In this document: positions 10,921-21,807 of the stretch, piece after piece
Layout: each line of letters opens with the position of its first letter
How positions within the stretch are numbered: the stretch's first letter is position 1
Source of the DNA: Gnetum montanum
Taxonomy: Eukaryota > Streptophyta > Gnetopsida > Gnetales > Gnetaceae
NCBI GenBank assembly: GCA_015680685.1
Contig: MNCI01002752.1
Span: forward strand, 373,283-411,108
Length of the DNA: 37,826 nt
Direction: 5' to 3'
Program-made: the position numbers and the translations under genes
Notes under the pieces: model-generated
What the model saw: the letters and a program-made list of their open reading frames with translations, nothing else
The model's database searches: none
What the model was told of the DNA's origin: nothing

Positions 10921-11199
10921 GACCCATTTTCTTTTTGAATGGGCATCCTGGTTAAGGCCTCTAGTTGTCATGATTTGGGAGGGCTACCCTTCCACCTGGG
11001 ACCAATGTAACTTTCTTACTGATGGGTTTAACACCCTTAAGAAGGAGATTATATCATGTAGGAAGGAAAAGAAATATACTTTTTGTGACCATTGTGGCAT
11101 GCTAGAACACTAGCTTTGAGGCATCCAAGCAAGGAAGGGGGAAGGGGAATCTTTAGTTGTAGAGGAGCATGAGACCCTTCTTAGGCTCCAACAATTGGA

Positions 11200-13246
11200 T
11201 CAAGAAGAAGTTGAGTATTGGCAACAACACTCCAGAATCAAGTGGTTGAAATATGGTGATTGACCAACCAACTTTTCTTCTGTGGTGGCGAGGGCCAATC
11301 TCCAAGCAAAAAGGGTGCTCAGCCTAACCCAACATGGCAAAGTGTTAGAGCACCCTGATGATATTGTGTAGGAATTTCAACACTATTAGGCTAATGTTTG
11401 GAGGAGGAGGGTCAGGAAGCCCATTTCGATGCCTATTCAAAGAACTCTCACAGTTGAAGATAACCAGAAATTTCTTGCACTTTTATTACAGCTTGAATTA
11501 GAGTGGGCCATGAGAGCCTTTAAACCAAGTAGGGATCCTCGGCTAGACGGGTGGCCTATCAAATTCTTTAGAGAATTTGTGGATGTGTTAGGGGATAACA
11601 TTCTGGATGTGTTCAACATCATGCTCAGTTGGAGGTAGATCTGATGAGAAATCAATTGCTCACAAATCTTCCTTATTCCTAAGATTGATTGTCCTTCAAA
11701 ACCATCACACTTTCGGCCAATTGGAATCTATAATACTCTCCTATGTCTCTTTAACAAGATGTTTGTGAGACGGCTGGCACCTTTGATGCCAAAGCTAGTT
11801 TAGAATAATCAAGCAGGTTTTGTGAAAGATCATTTTTTGTAGGACTAGGTGATTCTGCTTCAAGAAATTCTTCACTCTTTGAGATTGACTCATTTCCTTG
11901 GGTTGTGCTTTAAACTCAACATCATGAAGGCTTATGACATGGTGTCTTGGGAGGCGTTGGCTAATGTCATGTTGAGAAAAGGTTTCAACCAAAACTTTAT
12001 TAATTTATGCCTTCACATTTAGTCTTTGGCGAGACATTCCATCGATCTTGAGGGTGTTCTTTGGGGTTTCTCCTTGCTTGGGCAGGGGCTAAGGCAAGAT
12101 GACCCTCTATCTCCACTCCACACTTGGTCATTATTGTGATGGATACTTTGTAGGATTATTGCAAAATGGAAGGGGTATGATGACTAGATCTTCATGGGGT
12201 GGAGTGCCTAGCCAAGCATTATGCGGATGATATTATTATCTTTATGCATGCTTCAAGCCTGCAGGCCAAGGATTTTGACAGGGCATTAATTTGATTGGTT
12301 GAGGAGGTTGGTCTTGAAGTTAACAAAGCCAAGTTGGTCATATATATGACTCACACTGATGAAAGAGTTAAAGCTAGGATTATGTAGATTCTAGGGGTTG
12401 TGCCTAGGACTAAACAAGATACATATCTTGGGCTCCCCATGAATGGATGGAACCAACAATAGATGTGGATTAAATTGTTGTAGCAATTGCAGTAGCAGAT
12501 CAGCCAATGGACAAATCGATTCTTGACTCCCAAAGGGATAATGCTACTTGCTTCTATGTTTTTGATGCCCATTGCATAGTTTACAGCTTCTGTGGTGGCC
12601 CCCCCTATTGACATTGGAAATAAAGTTGACCAACTTATTTGTAGTTTTGTGTGGTTGGGTGGAAAGGGGGCAACAAATGCATTTACTAGCTTGGGACATG
12701 GTTGTGAGGCCCAAAGTTGTAGGCAAAGTGACAATTTTCAAATTTCCCAACCTTGTTATGATGGGGCAACAACATTTGATGCAAAGACTAACACAAAGTG
12801 GTTTGGACATCTCACCCTGGATACACCTCATGAGGAACAAATATCAACATTGGATAGCAATGTGTGTGGACTCTATTTTGTGGCATGCCATCTATTGGCA
12901 CACATTGATAATGAACCAATTTTCTTTGCAAGACATGTTGCCATGTTTACTCATTAACCATTGGTATTTGCCTATTTTGAGGTGGGCCACTATTTGGAAG
13001 GGATTCCTGCTGAAAAAGCTAAAGACCTTTCTATGGCTTGTTAATCATAGGGCCATTCCAGTGTGTGTGACATTGCAACATAGGGGCTTAGGCATTAAGG
13101 ACACATGTCCTTCATGTGCGTGGACAGTAGAGACGTGGGATGACTTCACTTTTGAGTATCCTTTTAGTAGGGCGATGTGGCTAGTGACTGGGTTACCTCC
13201 CCCCATTATTTTTAGTGGGGATTCTCAAGCTACCGCCATTCTCTAG
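11200..13246 (+). pseudogene. LINE-2 ORF2: reverse transcriptase and zf-RVT domain, broken
   Basis: Recognisable RT pieces: FKPSRDPRLDGWPIKFF (11520-11570), NILDVFNIMLSW, CSQIFLIPKI, HFRPIGIYN, NQAGFVKDHFL followed by two ambers as in LINE-1, FKLNIMKAYDMVSWEALA, LGQGLRQDDPLSPL and HYADDIIIF with YADD at 12220-12231. YLGLPM and the C-terminal part lead to KLKTFLWLVNHRAIPVCVTL and CPSC (13014-13120). The zinc domain has lost its later His/Cys (ETWDDFTFEYPFSRAMW). Two tandem TGA codons near 11643 match arginine codons in LINE-1, as expected from CGA to TGA. The zinc-domain frame ends at TAG near 13246. Confidence 0.8.
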
Positions 13247-13515
13247 TGTTTATGGCATGCGCGCACTAGGCTGATTGTTCAGCAAGTGTTTCTTCCTTAG
13301 CTAGTGTAGATTGCCACAAAGGGTTTCAGATTGTGGAGGAAAGCTTCTGTTGCAATGGGGGGACAACGATTTTTGAGCTGTCCTATCAATAGTACCAGGG
13401 GAGAATTGAGCTGAGGGACCTAGTGTGCTACATGGGATGGGAGTCTCTAGTTCCCAAGCTAGTGGTGGATCCAGCTTTGCTAGATGGCAAATTTTTTGCC
13501 AACTAGCATGATACT

Positions 13516-14290
13516 TTGATGACTTTCTATGGGGTTAGGATTAACCTCATTGAAGAGGCTTTGGCTAGAGCTTTAGACATGGCTACAATAGGGGAAGATA
13601 TTTTTCCTATTACTAGAGGGCTTCAAGATGTCCAAATTTTCTTTATGGGGCATATTTTGAGAACTGCTAGTGGTCAAGTGTTGCATTCTACCCTATCCAA
13701 TTTATGGTTGTTGGCAACTGATTTGGTTGCAAAATTTTTCATTCACTTTAGAAATGGGTTGAAGCTTCAGAGCACACATTTCACATTTCTGAAGTGTATT
13801 CAGATAGGAAACCAAGTTAATATTCCTGAGTTTTTTCTGTCATCCTTGAGACATTGGCAACTGGGGAGGCACTCGGGTTAATTTTGGACCTATGGAGAGT
13901 GGCTGAGGAGGATCATGTTTTGAGTCCCATATATTCCTTTAGTTGTCCCATCTTCTACAAATGAAGGAAATCTAAAAGCAACTTGATGGAAAGTCCACGT
14001 GGTATGGTGATTTTGAAGCTTATGGCTACTAGGAGGCCTTCTGCTATGGTAGATTTGGGAGAGGAGCCTATTCAAACTAGGAATGACCCCATGGGGATCA
14101 AGATGCAGTCGGGTTTGGCTTATGAGGAGGTAGCTTTGGAGGCTCGGGCCAAGGAACATCATGTGTGGAAGGCTAAGTGGGCTACACACAAAGAATTTTT
14201 TCAACATCATCTTCATGAGATAGAGATGTAGCATAGGGAGGAGTTGGAGGTGCTCCATTGGCAAAGTTTTGCCGAGAATTATACTGACCT
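13516..14290 (+). pseudogene. LINE-2 C-terminal extension and start of coiled coil
   Basis: The uninterrupted frame 13516-13881 contains GLQDVQIFFMGHI and QVNIPEFFLSSLRHWQLGRH, homologous to 3091-3350 in LINE-1. After a frameshift, 13983-14231 continues as a charged segment (EEVALEARAKEHHVWKAKW, then FFQHHLHEIE), which I read as the start of the coiled coil. It goes through one TAG into REELEVLHWQSFAENY and fades near 14290. Confidence 0.65.
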
Positions 14291-14802
14291 AAATCGTCGG
14301 TGTGAGGCTGGAATGGAAACAGACACCGAAAGATTGTTGGGCAGCCACAGCTGACCCTACCTTCGCTTGAGGGCAAGCTGGAAAAGGGAACGAAGGTAGA
14401 GTGCCTTGGATGGTTTGCACGCAAATCAACCAAGGACTTCCCTGAGCGTAAGCTACGGCTAGCACTGGGGTTATTGTGAACGATGTAAACGAAATGTAAA
14501 CAATGATACGAAATGTAAATAAAGAGTATGTGAATAGAATTATATTGCAAACAAAGCATAAACCAAAGTAAATAATGTAAATAGGAGGCAATGATGAAAC
14601 TGTATTGTATTATTTTAAAAAGAATGTGCACCGGTCAATGCGTAGTTGCACAAGTGTAGATGGCAAGTCAAACGCCTAGCCCCAGAATGATATGACACGA
14701 TGATGCGATGATGAAATGGGATGAACGTGAAGAAGACTTGGATGCCAAAAATCAGATGTGCCAAGCGCCCAAGGATTGCAGATTCTATCCTTCTCAGAAT
14801 TG
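14291..14802. other. Unassigned sequence with two hairpins, left of the assembly gap
   Basis: This stretch differs in character from LINE-2 and may be the left part of an insert. TCGGTGT (14297-14303) pairs with ACACCGA (14323-14329). CTACCTTCG (14357-14365) pairs with CGAAGGTAG (14391-14399). Later bases are AT-rich (GAAATGTAAA repeats near 14490-14520). No coding signal is seen. Confidence 0.4.
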
Positions 14803-15005
14803 NNNNNNNNNNNNNNNNNNNNNNNNNNNNNNNNNNNNNNNNNNNNNNNNNNNNNNNNNNNNNNNNNNNNNNNNNNNNNNNNNNNNNNNNNNNNNNNNNN
14901 NNNNNNNNNNNNNNNNNNNNNNNNNNNNNNNNNNNNNNNNNNNNNNNNNNNNNNNNNNNNNNNNNNNNNNNNNNNNNNNNNNNNNNNNNNNNNNNNNNNN
15001 NNNNN
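14803..15005. other. Assembly gap (203 N)
   Basis: A run of 203 N. The repeat array begins directly to its right, so the gap probably hides more array copies, and its size is an estimate. Open frames spanning it are artefacts. Confidence 0.99.
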
Positions 15006-15985
15006 TCTGAAAAGTTGCTGATGCTAATAATTCTCTGCCATTTTCTGAAATATTTCTGAAATTTTCTGGAAGTTGATGAATAGTGTTCACGCGATGAATA
15101 GTGTTTTACGCAGTGAATAGTATTCATGCAGAGAATAGTGTTTTACGCAGTGAATAGTGTTCACGTGGTGAATAGTGTTTTACGCAGTGAATAGTGTTCA
15201 CGTGATGAATAGTGTTTTACGCTGATGAATAGTGATTACGCATCCTTATGCTCTATAACGTAAGAAAATGTAGCCGCAGTGTAATCAACCGAAAACACCT
15301 CTTTTAAAGCCTGAATTTTGATTTCCTAGAAGTTGCTGATGCTGAGGATCTTCTGCCATTTTCTAAAACTTTTCTGGAATTTTCTGAAACTTCGATGAAT
15401 AGTGTTTGATGCAGTGAATAGTATTCACACGATGAATAGTGATTTACGCAGTGAATAGTATTCACGTGATGAATAGTGTTTTACGCTGATGAATAGTGAT
15501 TACGCATCCTTATGCTCTGCAGCGTAAGAAAATGTAGCCACAGCGTAATCAACCGAAAACACCTCTTTTAAGGCCCAAATTTTGATTTTCCAGAAGTTGC
15601 TGATGCTGAGGATCTTTTGCCATTTTCTGAAACTTTTCTGGAATTTTCTGAAACTTCAATGAATAGTGTTTGTGTGATGAATAGTGTGTTGACGTAGTGA
15701 ATAGTATTCACGCGATGAATAGTGATTTACACAGTGAATAGTGTTCACGCGGTGAATAGTGTTTTATGCAGTGAATAGTGTTCACGCGATGAATAGTGAT
15801 TCACGCAGTGAATAGTGTTCATGCGATGAATAGTGATTCATGCGATGAATAGTGATTTACACAGTGAATAGTGTTCACGCGATGAGGAGTGATTATGCAT
15901 CCTTACGCTCTGTAGCGTAAGAAAATGTAGCCACAGCATAATCAACCGAAAACACCTCTTTTAAGGCCCGAATTTTGATTTTTTT
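15006..15985. repeat. Higher-order tandem array with a roughly 18-20 base minisatellite inside a longer unit
   Basis: The long unit consists of AGTTGCTGATGCT...TTTTCTGAAA, a run of GAATAGTG-type minisatellite copies, CATCCTTAYGCTCTG hairpin, GTAATCAACCGAAAACACC and CTCTTTTAARGCC. Unit starts (AGTTGCTGATGC) are at about 15013, 15331 and 15595, so units run 318, 264 and about 390 bases. The length differences come from about 9, 6 and 13 minisatellite copies. The minisatellite alternates two forms, ATGAATAGTGTTTTACGC and AGTGAATAGTGTTCACG; some copies (GTGAATAGTATTCAC) are near-perfect palindromes. No protein is encoded. Confidence 0.9.
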
Positions 15986-16113
15986 GAAGGCTGGAAACTG
16001 CTAGGGACCTTAGCGAAGGTCACGGGGGTCCTTGTGCTTGATTTCGGCCTATTTTGACTTAGTTTCGGGGCCCCAAAATTTCGTGACGCTGATCCTTACG
16101 TTTTGCAGCGTAA
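15246..16113. repeat. Recurrent 18-base hairpin TTACGCT-N4-AGCGTAA
   Basis: The same palindrome occurs four times: 15246-15263 (decayed), 15510-15527 (one mismatch), 15903-15920 (perfect 7-base stem, loop CTGT) and 16096-16113 (partly decayed, outside the array proper). The repeats share flanking CATCC/GATCC. Changes from the perfect form are mostly C/T or G/A at CG sites. The start and end given span all four. Confidence 0.8.
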
Positions 16114-16269
16114 GCACAATGCAAGCACATTGTACTTAGCAAAAATTGCACTTTTTGACCTTAAAATGGATGATTCTTGATACTGAGACTTGCCGTTGTG
16201 ATTTGTGGGCACTAGGGGAACCTTGCTTGCTCCATGGTGGGCTGCTTGAAGCCATTTCAGAGGCTCTAA
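15986..16269. other. Unassigned sequence right of the repeat array
   Basis: The stretch contains GGACCTTAGCGAAGGTCACGG and the fourth hairpin (16096-16113), so it probably belongs to the same insert as the array. An open frame begins at 16146, but I see no family resemblance. Confidence 0.4.
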
Positions 16270-17139
16270 AGTTGTCTGGAAGTGTTGCTAAAATTTTTGT
16301 GGTGTTTCAAGAATGCCAAGGCGCAAGCTACTCTCAAAGAGCAACTTAGAAAGGATATCAGGGAGGAGCTGTAAAAGGAAGAGCGGCATCAAAAAGCACT
16401 AGAGTAGGAAGTCAATGAGCATAGAGCTTGTGAGCCCCAGGAATACATTGAACAATAAGAACAATTAATGTGGGCTCGTAAGATTAATACCATTATCTAG
16501 CTGTGCATGGGAAAATTTCCATATATGTGGATGAAAATTAATTGTGTGGTTTCTTCGTAGGAGCTTCATCACTACATTAGGCTTGCCTCAGCAAAACTGC
16601 ACCTCGACAGGGTTGGGTCAACCATCTCCCAGGCTAGGAAGATGAAAGCCTTTAAGCTTTTTCTAGAGGCAACCACCTTTGTGGACTTTGAGGAGCATCG
16701 TGTGTAACTAGACACCCTACACTCCAAGCTATCATTGAATTTTCATTGTGACTAGATGTCCTACCACCCTTACGAGTTTGGGGGGGGGGGGGGCTAGGCC
16801 TCTCGATATTTTTGTTTGGTTTTCTTTTGTTTTCTATTGGTTGTTGGGATAGGGTCCTAGCCATCAACTGTTTATCTGGGTTTGGTTTCTTTCTTCATGT
16901 CATAGCTTTCCCTTGGTGTTTTTTGCCTCGATTTTTTTTGCTATTGTTTGGGTATAGTTTTAGTGTTACTATGGATGTCATGTAGCCTGAAAATCTTTGG
17001 TTGTTCTAGGCGACCATCCCTGGGTCTAGGACACCCAATGTTTGGTTTTTTGGGAATGGCCTTTTTTGCCTTCCCATTTCTTTGTAAATATTTTTCTTTG
17101 CAATAATAGTTTTTTTCTTGAAATGTTTTTTAAAAAAAG
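16270..17139 (+). pseudogene. LINE-type C-terminal coiled coil, 3' UTR and poly(A) (probably the end of LINE-2)
   Basis: The frame from about 16312 reads NAKAQATLKEQLRKDIREEL, amber-free until a TAA, then KEERHQKALE, EVNEHRACEPQEYIEQ, interrupted by TAG and TAA at glutamine-like positions. This is the same Glu/Gln-rich coiled-coil type as LINE-1 3500-3850. Next is HHYIRLASAKLHLDRVGSTI and VDFEEHRV...LDTLHSKLSLNFHC, compare LRNTLDILHELECPHYAYRQ of LINE-1. A run of 14 G lies at 16780-16793, and the 3' part ends in T-rich sequence and an A run (17132-17138). It may be the displaced 3' end of LINE-2 or a separate truncated copy. Confidence 0.55.
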
Positions 17140-17266
17140 AAAGGGCAAGAGGATTACCATCTTCTTGTAATCAAATTCATGAGGATGCAAGGTGTTGCTT
17201 CCATTCCTATTTTCATTTATCATAATGCTTATGTTGTCACATAAGATTTGGAGGTGCATAAATGGT

Positions 17267-20072
17267 TGTAGCACCCTACCCTACCACTCCTAGCTAGGAT
17301 GAAGTGATGCTTAGGATTGCTAATAATGACATAATGGAAGCATGACAAATTGGAAACTAATTATGCATGAAAATACATTAAGTATAAACCACTCAATATA
17401 TATATATAATATGGAAGGTCAAATTGCACAAAAATTCATTCCAAACCAAAGACTAAGCATACATTTCAATTTATAAAACTACATATCTCTACGTAAACCA
17501 AAAAATATTTGTACTGCTCTTGTAGGATGCAAAACATAAACATCATCATATACATAAGAGTACAATGAAGATCATACAATTATGAACATTCCACAATACT
17601 ATACATGGAAATATACATCAACCAATCCCCAAAGATTTCCCTCTCCTCTACTCTCTCAGTGCACACTTGCACCCCTACAACTTCCAGTTGTAACTGAATA
17701 AAGTTAGTATAAAATTGAGTTGGAAGCCTTCACACTTCCCCTGCTAGATGGTCAACAAGTGTTGCACTAGAGGAGAGGAATGAGGTACAAGGCAACCTAC
17801 ATCAACTATCAATCTCACACATGCTATAAGTGACACATACACATACAATACCACACACCATACTAGCATAATTCCTACTAGAGTGAATAGATCGCTAATA
17901 TACAATCACAAATATAGTCACTATCAAACATAAACAATCATATATCCATTGCACAACATCGCATGTATTTTCACTATAAGGTTCATGCATTCATACACAC
18001 ACCATACCATCAAGCAACACATGGACCACACAATCATAGATCAATCATATGATATATTATCATCATTATGATCCACAAACCAATACCCTCATATACACCT
18101 TCCCATGTAGTTGCTTGCATATCCACACTCAATGTAGCATGTGAAATGTTGTCATGAGTACTCATAATTAGTCATTGTGTGTAGGTCTTTTATTAGTCTT
18201 TTATTTACCTAATGGGTGCTATGGTTCGTCAACCTATGATCTACAACCACTAGCCTTCTAGAGGACTAGCTATAGGGATGAACACACCTATGCCATGGAC
18301 CAACTGTAGGAACAAACACACCTATGCTCTCCCACTCTTAAGATGAGGCTCAAGACAAGAGTCTCACTAATGCATCATAATGGGGGTTAATCCATAACTA
18401 CCTCCATAGTGCCTCATCATCAACTAGCCCACACTCTTATGGTAGCACTTCCCACCAACAACCACTACAAACATCATTGCGAAGACACGTACCAATTCAA
18501 GTTAGCTTAAGTGAACATAACACAAGCACAACAAATCCAAAATAAACATAACATGATCACATATATCCACACCTAGTAGTCACACTTATTCCATGAAAAT
18601 AATACCATAAGTTGACATAACAAAATTTCATGCCACAACCATACTTCTTGAACTCTCTATAATTTCATGAAAATAACCACTATTGTAACTCCAAGATGAT
18701 AGATGCTAAAAGGGAAAAAGATTCCACAAATAAAAGGTACATCAAAAGAGAATTCCAATGATACTAATTTCACCTCCATTAGACTTCTGGAAACAAAGTT
18801 ATGTGCATTTAGAATTCAATTAATAAAATAATAAACAATAATATTTAATGATTGCCAATGAGAATTGAAGCTCCAAGAAACTCCAATGCAAAAGCATGCT
18901 CATAAAATATAATATTTCAATCATGCTAGTCTCATCAACATCACATCTAATATTCCACAAGTCCACATCATTTCATACATTGCATATTTATTCATAAACA
19001 ACCACAACTAAAACTATAAAATTTTGGGCAATTTGCAAAACAATATATCCAAACTCAATCTTTTAACTATCTGCCCCACATGGCCACATCGTATGATCAT
19101 ATACACTAATCTAGCATAAAAATAAAAGGAAAAGGTAAAGACAACCCATCAATCAAAATTGTTGAAGCAAAAAATCCAAAACAAGCATAAAATCCTTAGA
19201 AATATGGCAAGACTCCATTTTACTTCAAACAAGTTCTGTATCCATGTAGATTTGATCATAGCAATCTCAAATCTAAGTTCACAGCATCAAAGTCCTTTCA
19301 CATAGCTAAAATTTCAGAAAAGAGTGGAAAATAGAAGAAAACTGAAAGTAGGGAAGAAAAAATTCAAACTTGGTTTCTGTTCGTACAAATAGAAGAAAAA
19401 AAATAGAAACCCAAATTCTATGGGTGAAGGATGCATAGGCAATGGCCAAAATAAAGAAAGATGGTGGTGTTTTTTTTTGTATATGCATAATGTATATATG
19501 TGCCTTATACATCAAAGTTACTTTTTTTTTGTTACGCATGTCATGTGCAAAACACGATTCTACTTTTACTTTTTTTAAAACTAACATTTTTATGAGTTCA
19601 TTTTTTTTCCTTCTTAACTAAGACTCCACATTTCAAACATGCATAACAGAAACATTGGGACTCCAAATCAAAATATGTTTGAACCTATGAGATCCCTATC
19701 AAATGCTCTATACATCTACATGCTAAAATCACATCCAAGCAACACACAACATAATGTTACAGTTCAAATGCATAAACACTAAAACCACACAAAAAGCATA
19801 AACACATACCAGATGGTTGATCTTGTGCCCCAATCCAACATCCTTGTTAGCCACATGACATATCTAACACATCACATTGAGCTAGTGTGCATAATCATGT
19901 TAGTTAAGCATGTAAAGACATCATAATCATAACATAAAGGCTAAAGCATCATAACAGATAAAGCACAATCATAACAAACTAACTCATCTTTGATAACCCA
20001 CTGAGATTATACACATAATATATAAATCATAAGCATACTACCATATCCAATGTCTCCAAAAGGGATGTAACA
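17267..20072 (-). mobile_element. Putative long LTR of a Ty3/gypsy element (minus strand)
   Basis: Reading the minus strand from the gypsy pol end (20155), a purine-rich stretch (GGGAGGAAGATT...AGGAGAGAG) leads into TGTTACATCCC, a typical start of gypsy 3' LTRs, at 20072. The matching end in inverted form (TGTAGCACCC on the + strand) is at 17267. This would give an LTR of about 2.8 kb, which is long. The interior is AC-rich on the + strand and non-coding. The candidate 5-base target sequence on the left (17262-17266) cannot be checked because the 5' part of the element is missing. The boundaries are inference. Confidence 0.5.
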
Positions 20073-20154
20073 CTCTCTCCTATTTGAGAATCTTCCTCCC
20101 AGAAGATCTCAGGATGAGCTACTTACCTTTTAGTCTCCACCTCCTAGCTAGCCT

Positions 20155-20737
20155 CTAAAGCTCCATGTCTACTCCATAAAACCTTGACCATAGGCACAAA
20201 TTTACTGCATAGTTGTCATACCATGTGATCAACATCTCTATTGGATGCTCTACATAATTGACATTAGACTGTAGTGGTATCCTTGAATGATCAATCACAT
20301 GATGCTCATCAAGAACATAACGTCGCAACATAGATACATGGAACACATCATGTACATGTGCCAACTGAGGAGGTAATACTATTTGATAGACCACTCTCCC
20401 AATTCTCTCTAGCACCTTGAAAGGGCCAATGTACCTAAGAGCCAATTTACCCTTTCAGCCAAATTGTGTAAGGAATTTTAGGGGAGAAACATGAAGAAAT
20501 ACATGATCCCCTACTGCAAACTCTAGTGCTCTTTGACATTGATTAGTATATGTTGCTTGCCTATCCTGTGTAGCTTTTAATCTATCTTGAATCTCTCAAA
20601 CCTACTCTGTGGTCTGCCTCACCAAGTTTGTGCTCACCTATTGGCAATCTTCCATAGTATTCCAACATAAAGGTGCTCTACATGGCTTGCCATATAAAAT
20701 CTCATATGGTGCTACCAGCAAACTCTCTTGATAACAA
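20155..20737 (-). pseudogene. Ty3/gypsy polyprotein: C-terminal end of integrase
   Basis: The minus-strand frame runs YQESLLVAPYEILYGKPCR (integrase end) through RALEFAVGDHVFLHVSPLK, then LALRYIGPFKVLERIGRVVY, LPPQLAHVHDVFHVSMLRRY and HVIDHSRIPLQ. This is the conserved GPF/VFHVSMLRKY block of plant gypsy elements. Stops (TAG, TAG, TGA, TGA) interrupt the upstream part; 20155-20445 is open. The piece is cut off at about 20737, only 70 bases from a SEC8 exon. Everything upstream (gag, protease, RT, RNase H) is absent, so this is a truncated element. Confidence 0.85.
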
Positions 20738-20806
20738 AATGGAAATTATTAAATTTACATGGGACAATTAATTAATACAGTCAACAAAATGGAAAACTAT
20801 TTTGAC

Positions 20807-20920
20807 ATACTTGTACTCTCCCTTGTTGTAGAGATAATTATGCAGGTCTTCCACAACTCTATAAAAGAGGTTTCCTCGTAGCTTTGAATGCTCAAAGCAA
20901 ACTTCTTGCAATGCACCAGC
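20807..20920 (-). CDS. SEC8: SEC8 exon on the minus strand (AGALQEVCFEHSKLRG...KGEYKY)
   Basis: On the minus strand, after an AG (20921-20922), 38 codons read AGALQEVCFEHSKLRG, NLFYRVVEDLHNYLYNKGEY, then KY. Plant SEC8, as I recall it, has VGALQDVRSELTKLRG, ALFFKILDDLHAHLYNRGEY at this place. There are no stops and the length is exactly in phase. It directly follows the exon at 26252-26356 in protein order. The donor is probably GT at 20805-20806 (weak context). The exon itself looks intact, so it could be part of a working gene or a young fragment. The gypsy remnant lies just downstream. Confidence 0.85.
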
Positions 20921-21807
20921 CTATCAAACCACCCAACCCCCCACAAAAAATTAAATATATAAAAAATCAATGGTAGGAAAAAACCATATATAAATTATGG
21001 CTCACATTAAACTCCATTGATATGTCTACTTGCATCCTTGTTTCTATCCTTTGGCTAATCATTTTTTTGTTATCAAGAAAATATTCTAAAATAAAATGGA
21101 ACAAACAAAATATAGAGATAGCACTTCTACGAAAGGAAATGAAATTTTAATTTAATGCATGGTCTATAATAGAAAAATATTTATGATTTTGAAATAGAAA
21201 ATTATAATTTTATTGACAGTTGAGAATGGTAAAGTCCAAAATTATTTTAGAATAATACTTTAAAATTAATGCAAATAGGATCCATAATTTATTTTGCCAT
21301 TTTGTTGGAATTTTTAATTTATTAAAAAAATTAATTAATAAACTTACATCATATTTTTAAAATTGTCAAATTACATTCAAATTTGGTGGACTAACTTAAT
21401 TTTACATGTAGAGTATAAATCTATAAATAGTTTATTAATTTGAGTCCTAAATTTTGAGATTTTAATGTTAAACCACTAAAAAGTACCATGTAAGCCCATA
21501 ACTCCATCATGACTAGTCCAAAGCCTAGGTAAAGGAGGAGGGTTGCCTGTAAAACATCTAGCATTTCGTCTAGATGAGTTCTTTTCAGCACATTCCTTAT
21601 GCTAGGGTGTTCACTCAATGCAATGCACAACAGTGAAATGGCCCATCTGCAACAAGAAATGAGCAAGGGCTTGCTACAACATTCACCAAAAGCAACATAC
21701 AATAATGGCACCTAGTTGTTGTGTCAAATATGCAAGGGTTCCCACATGAAGGAGGTGTGTAGGTAAAGAAGCTAGCCCATCAAAAGACCCACGAAAGATA
21801 CCAATGT
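20921..21807 (-). other. SEC8 intron sequence, AT-rich, with one exon-like minus-strand segment
   Basis: Most of this stretch is AT-rich and featureless. On the minus strand around 21550-21655 a TTTCTTGTTGCAG acceptor-like site is followed by WAISLLCIALSEHPSIRNVL and KRTHLDEMLDVLQ. That reads like true coding sequence but is not SEC8, and I do not recognise it. The frame has no canonical GT donor after LQ. Confidence 0.3.

Larger units (their letters stand above)
9000..14290 (+). mobile_element. LINE-2: long decayed plant L1-type LINE, same family as LINE-1
   Basis: In order: an ORF1 with a DUF4283-like domain and CCHC zinc knuckle (9127-9780), a spacer, an ORF2 beginning at ATG 10240 with endonuclease motifs, RT with YADD at 12220-12231, a zf-RVT domain (from about 13010) and the C-terminal extension shared with LINE-1. 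Frames shift several times and stops are frequent, many of them TAG. The 5' edge is approximate. The LINE body stops being recognisable near 14290. A LINE-like tail of matching character reappears at 16270, so the element may have been split by the insert between. Confidence 0.85.

Noticed and set aside
14615-15127. Open reading frames across the N run
   Set aside because: They consist mainly of unknown bases and are artefacts of the gap.
15060-15900. CRISPR-like array
   Set aside because: Repeats are adjacent, 18-20 bases long and degenerate with no unique spacers, and the DNA is plant nuclear.
16780-16793. G-quadruplex regulatory site
   Set aside because: It is one plain run of 14 G in a decayed LINE tail; slippage explains it.
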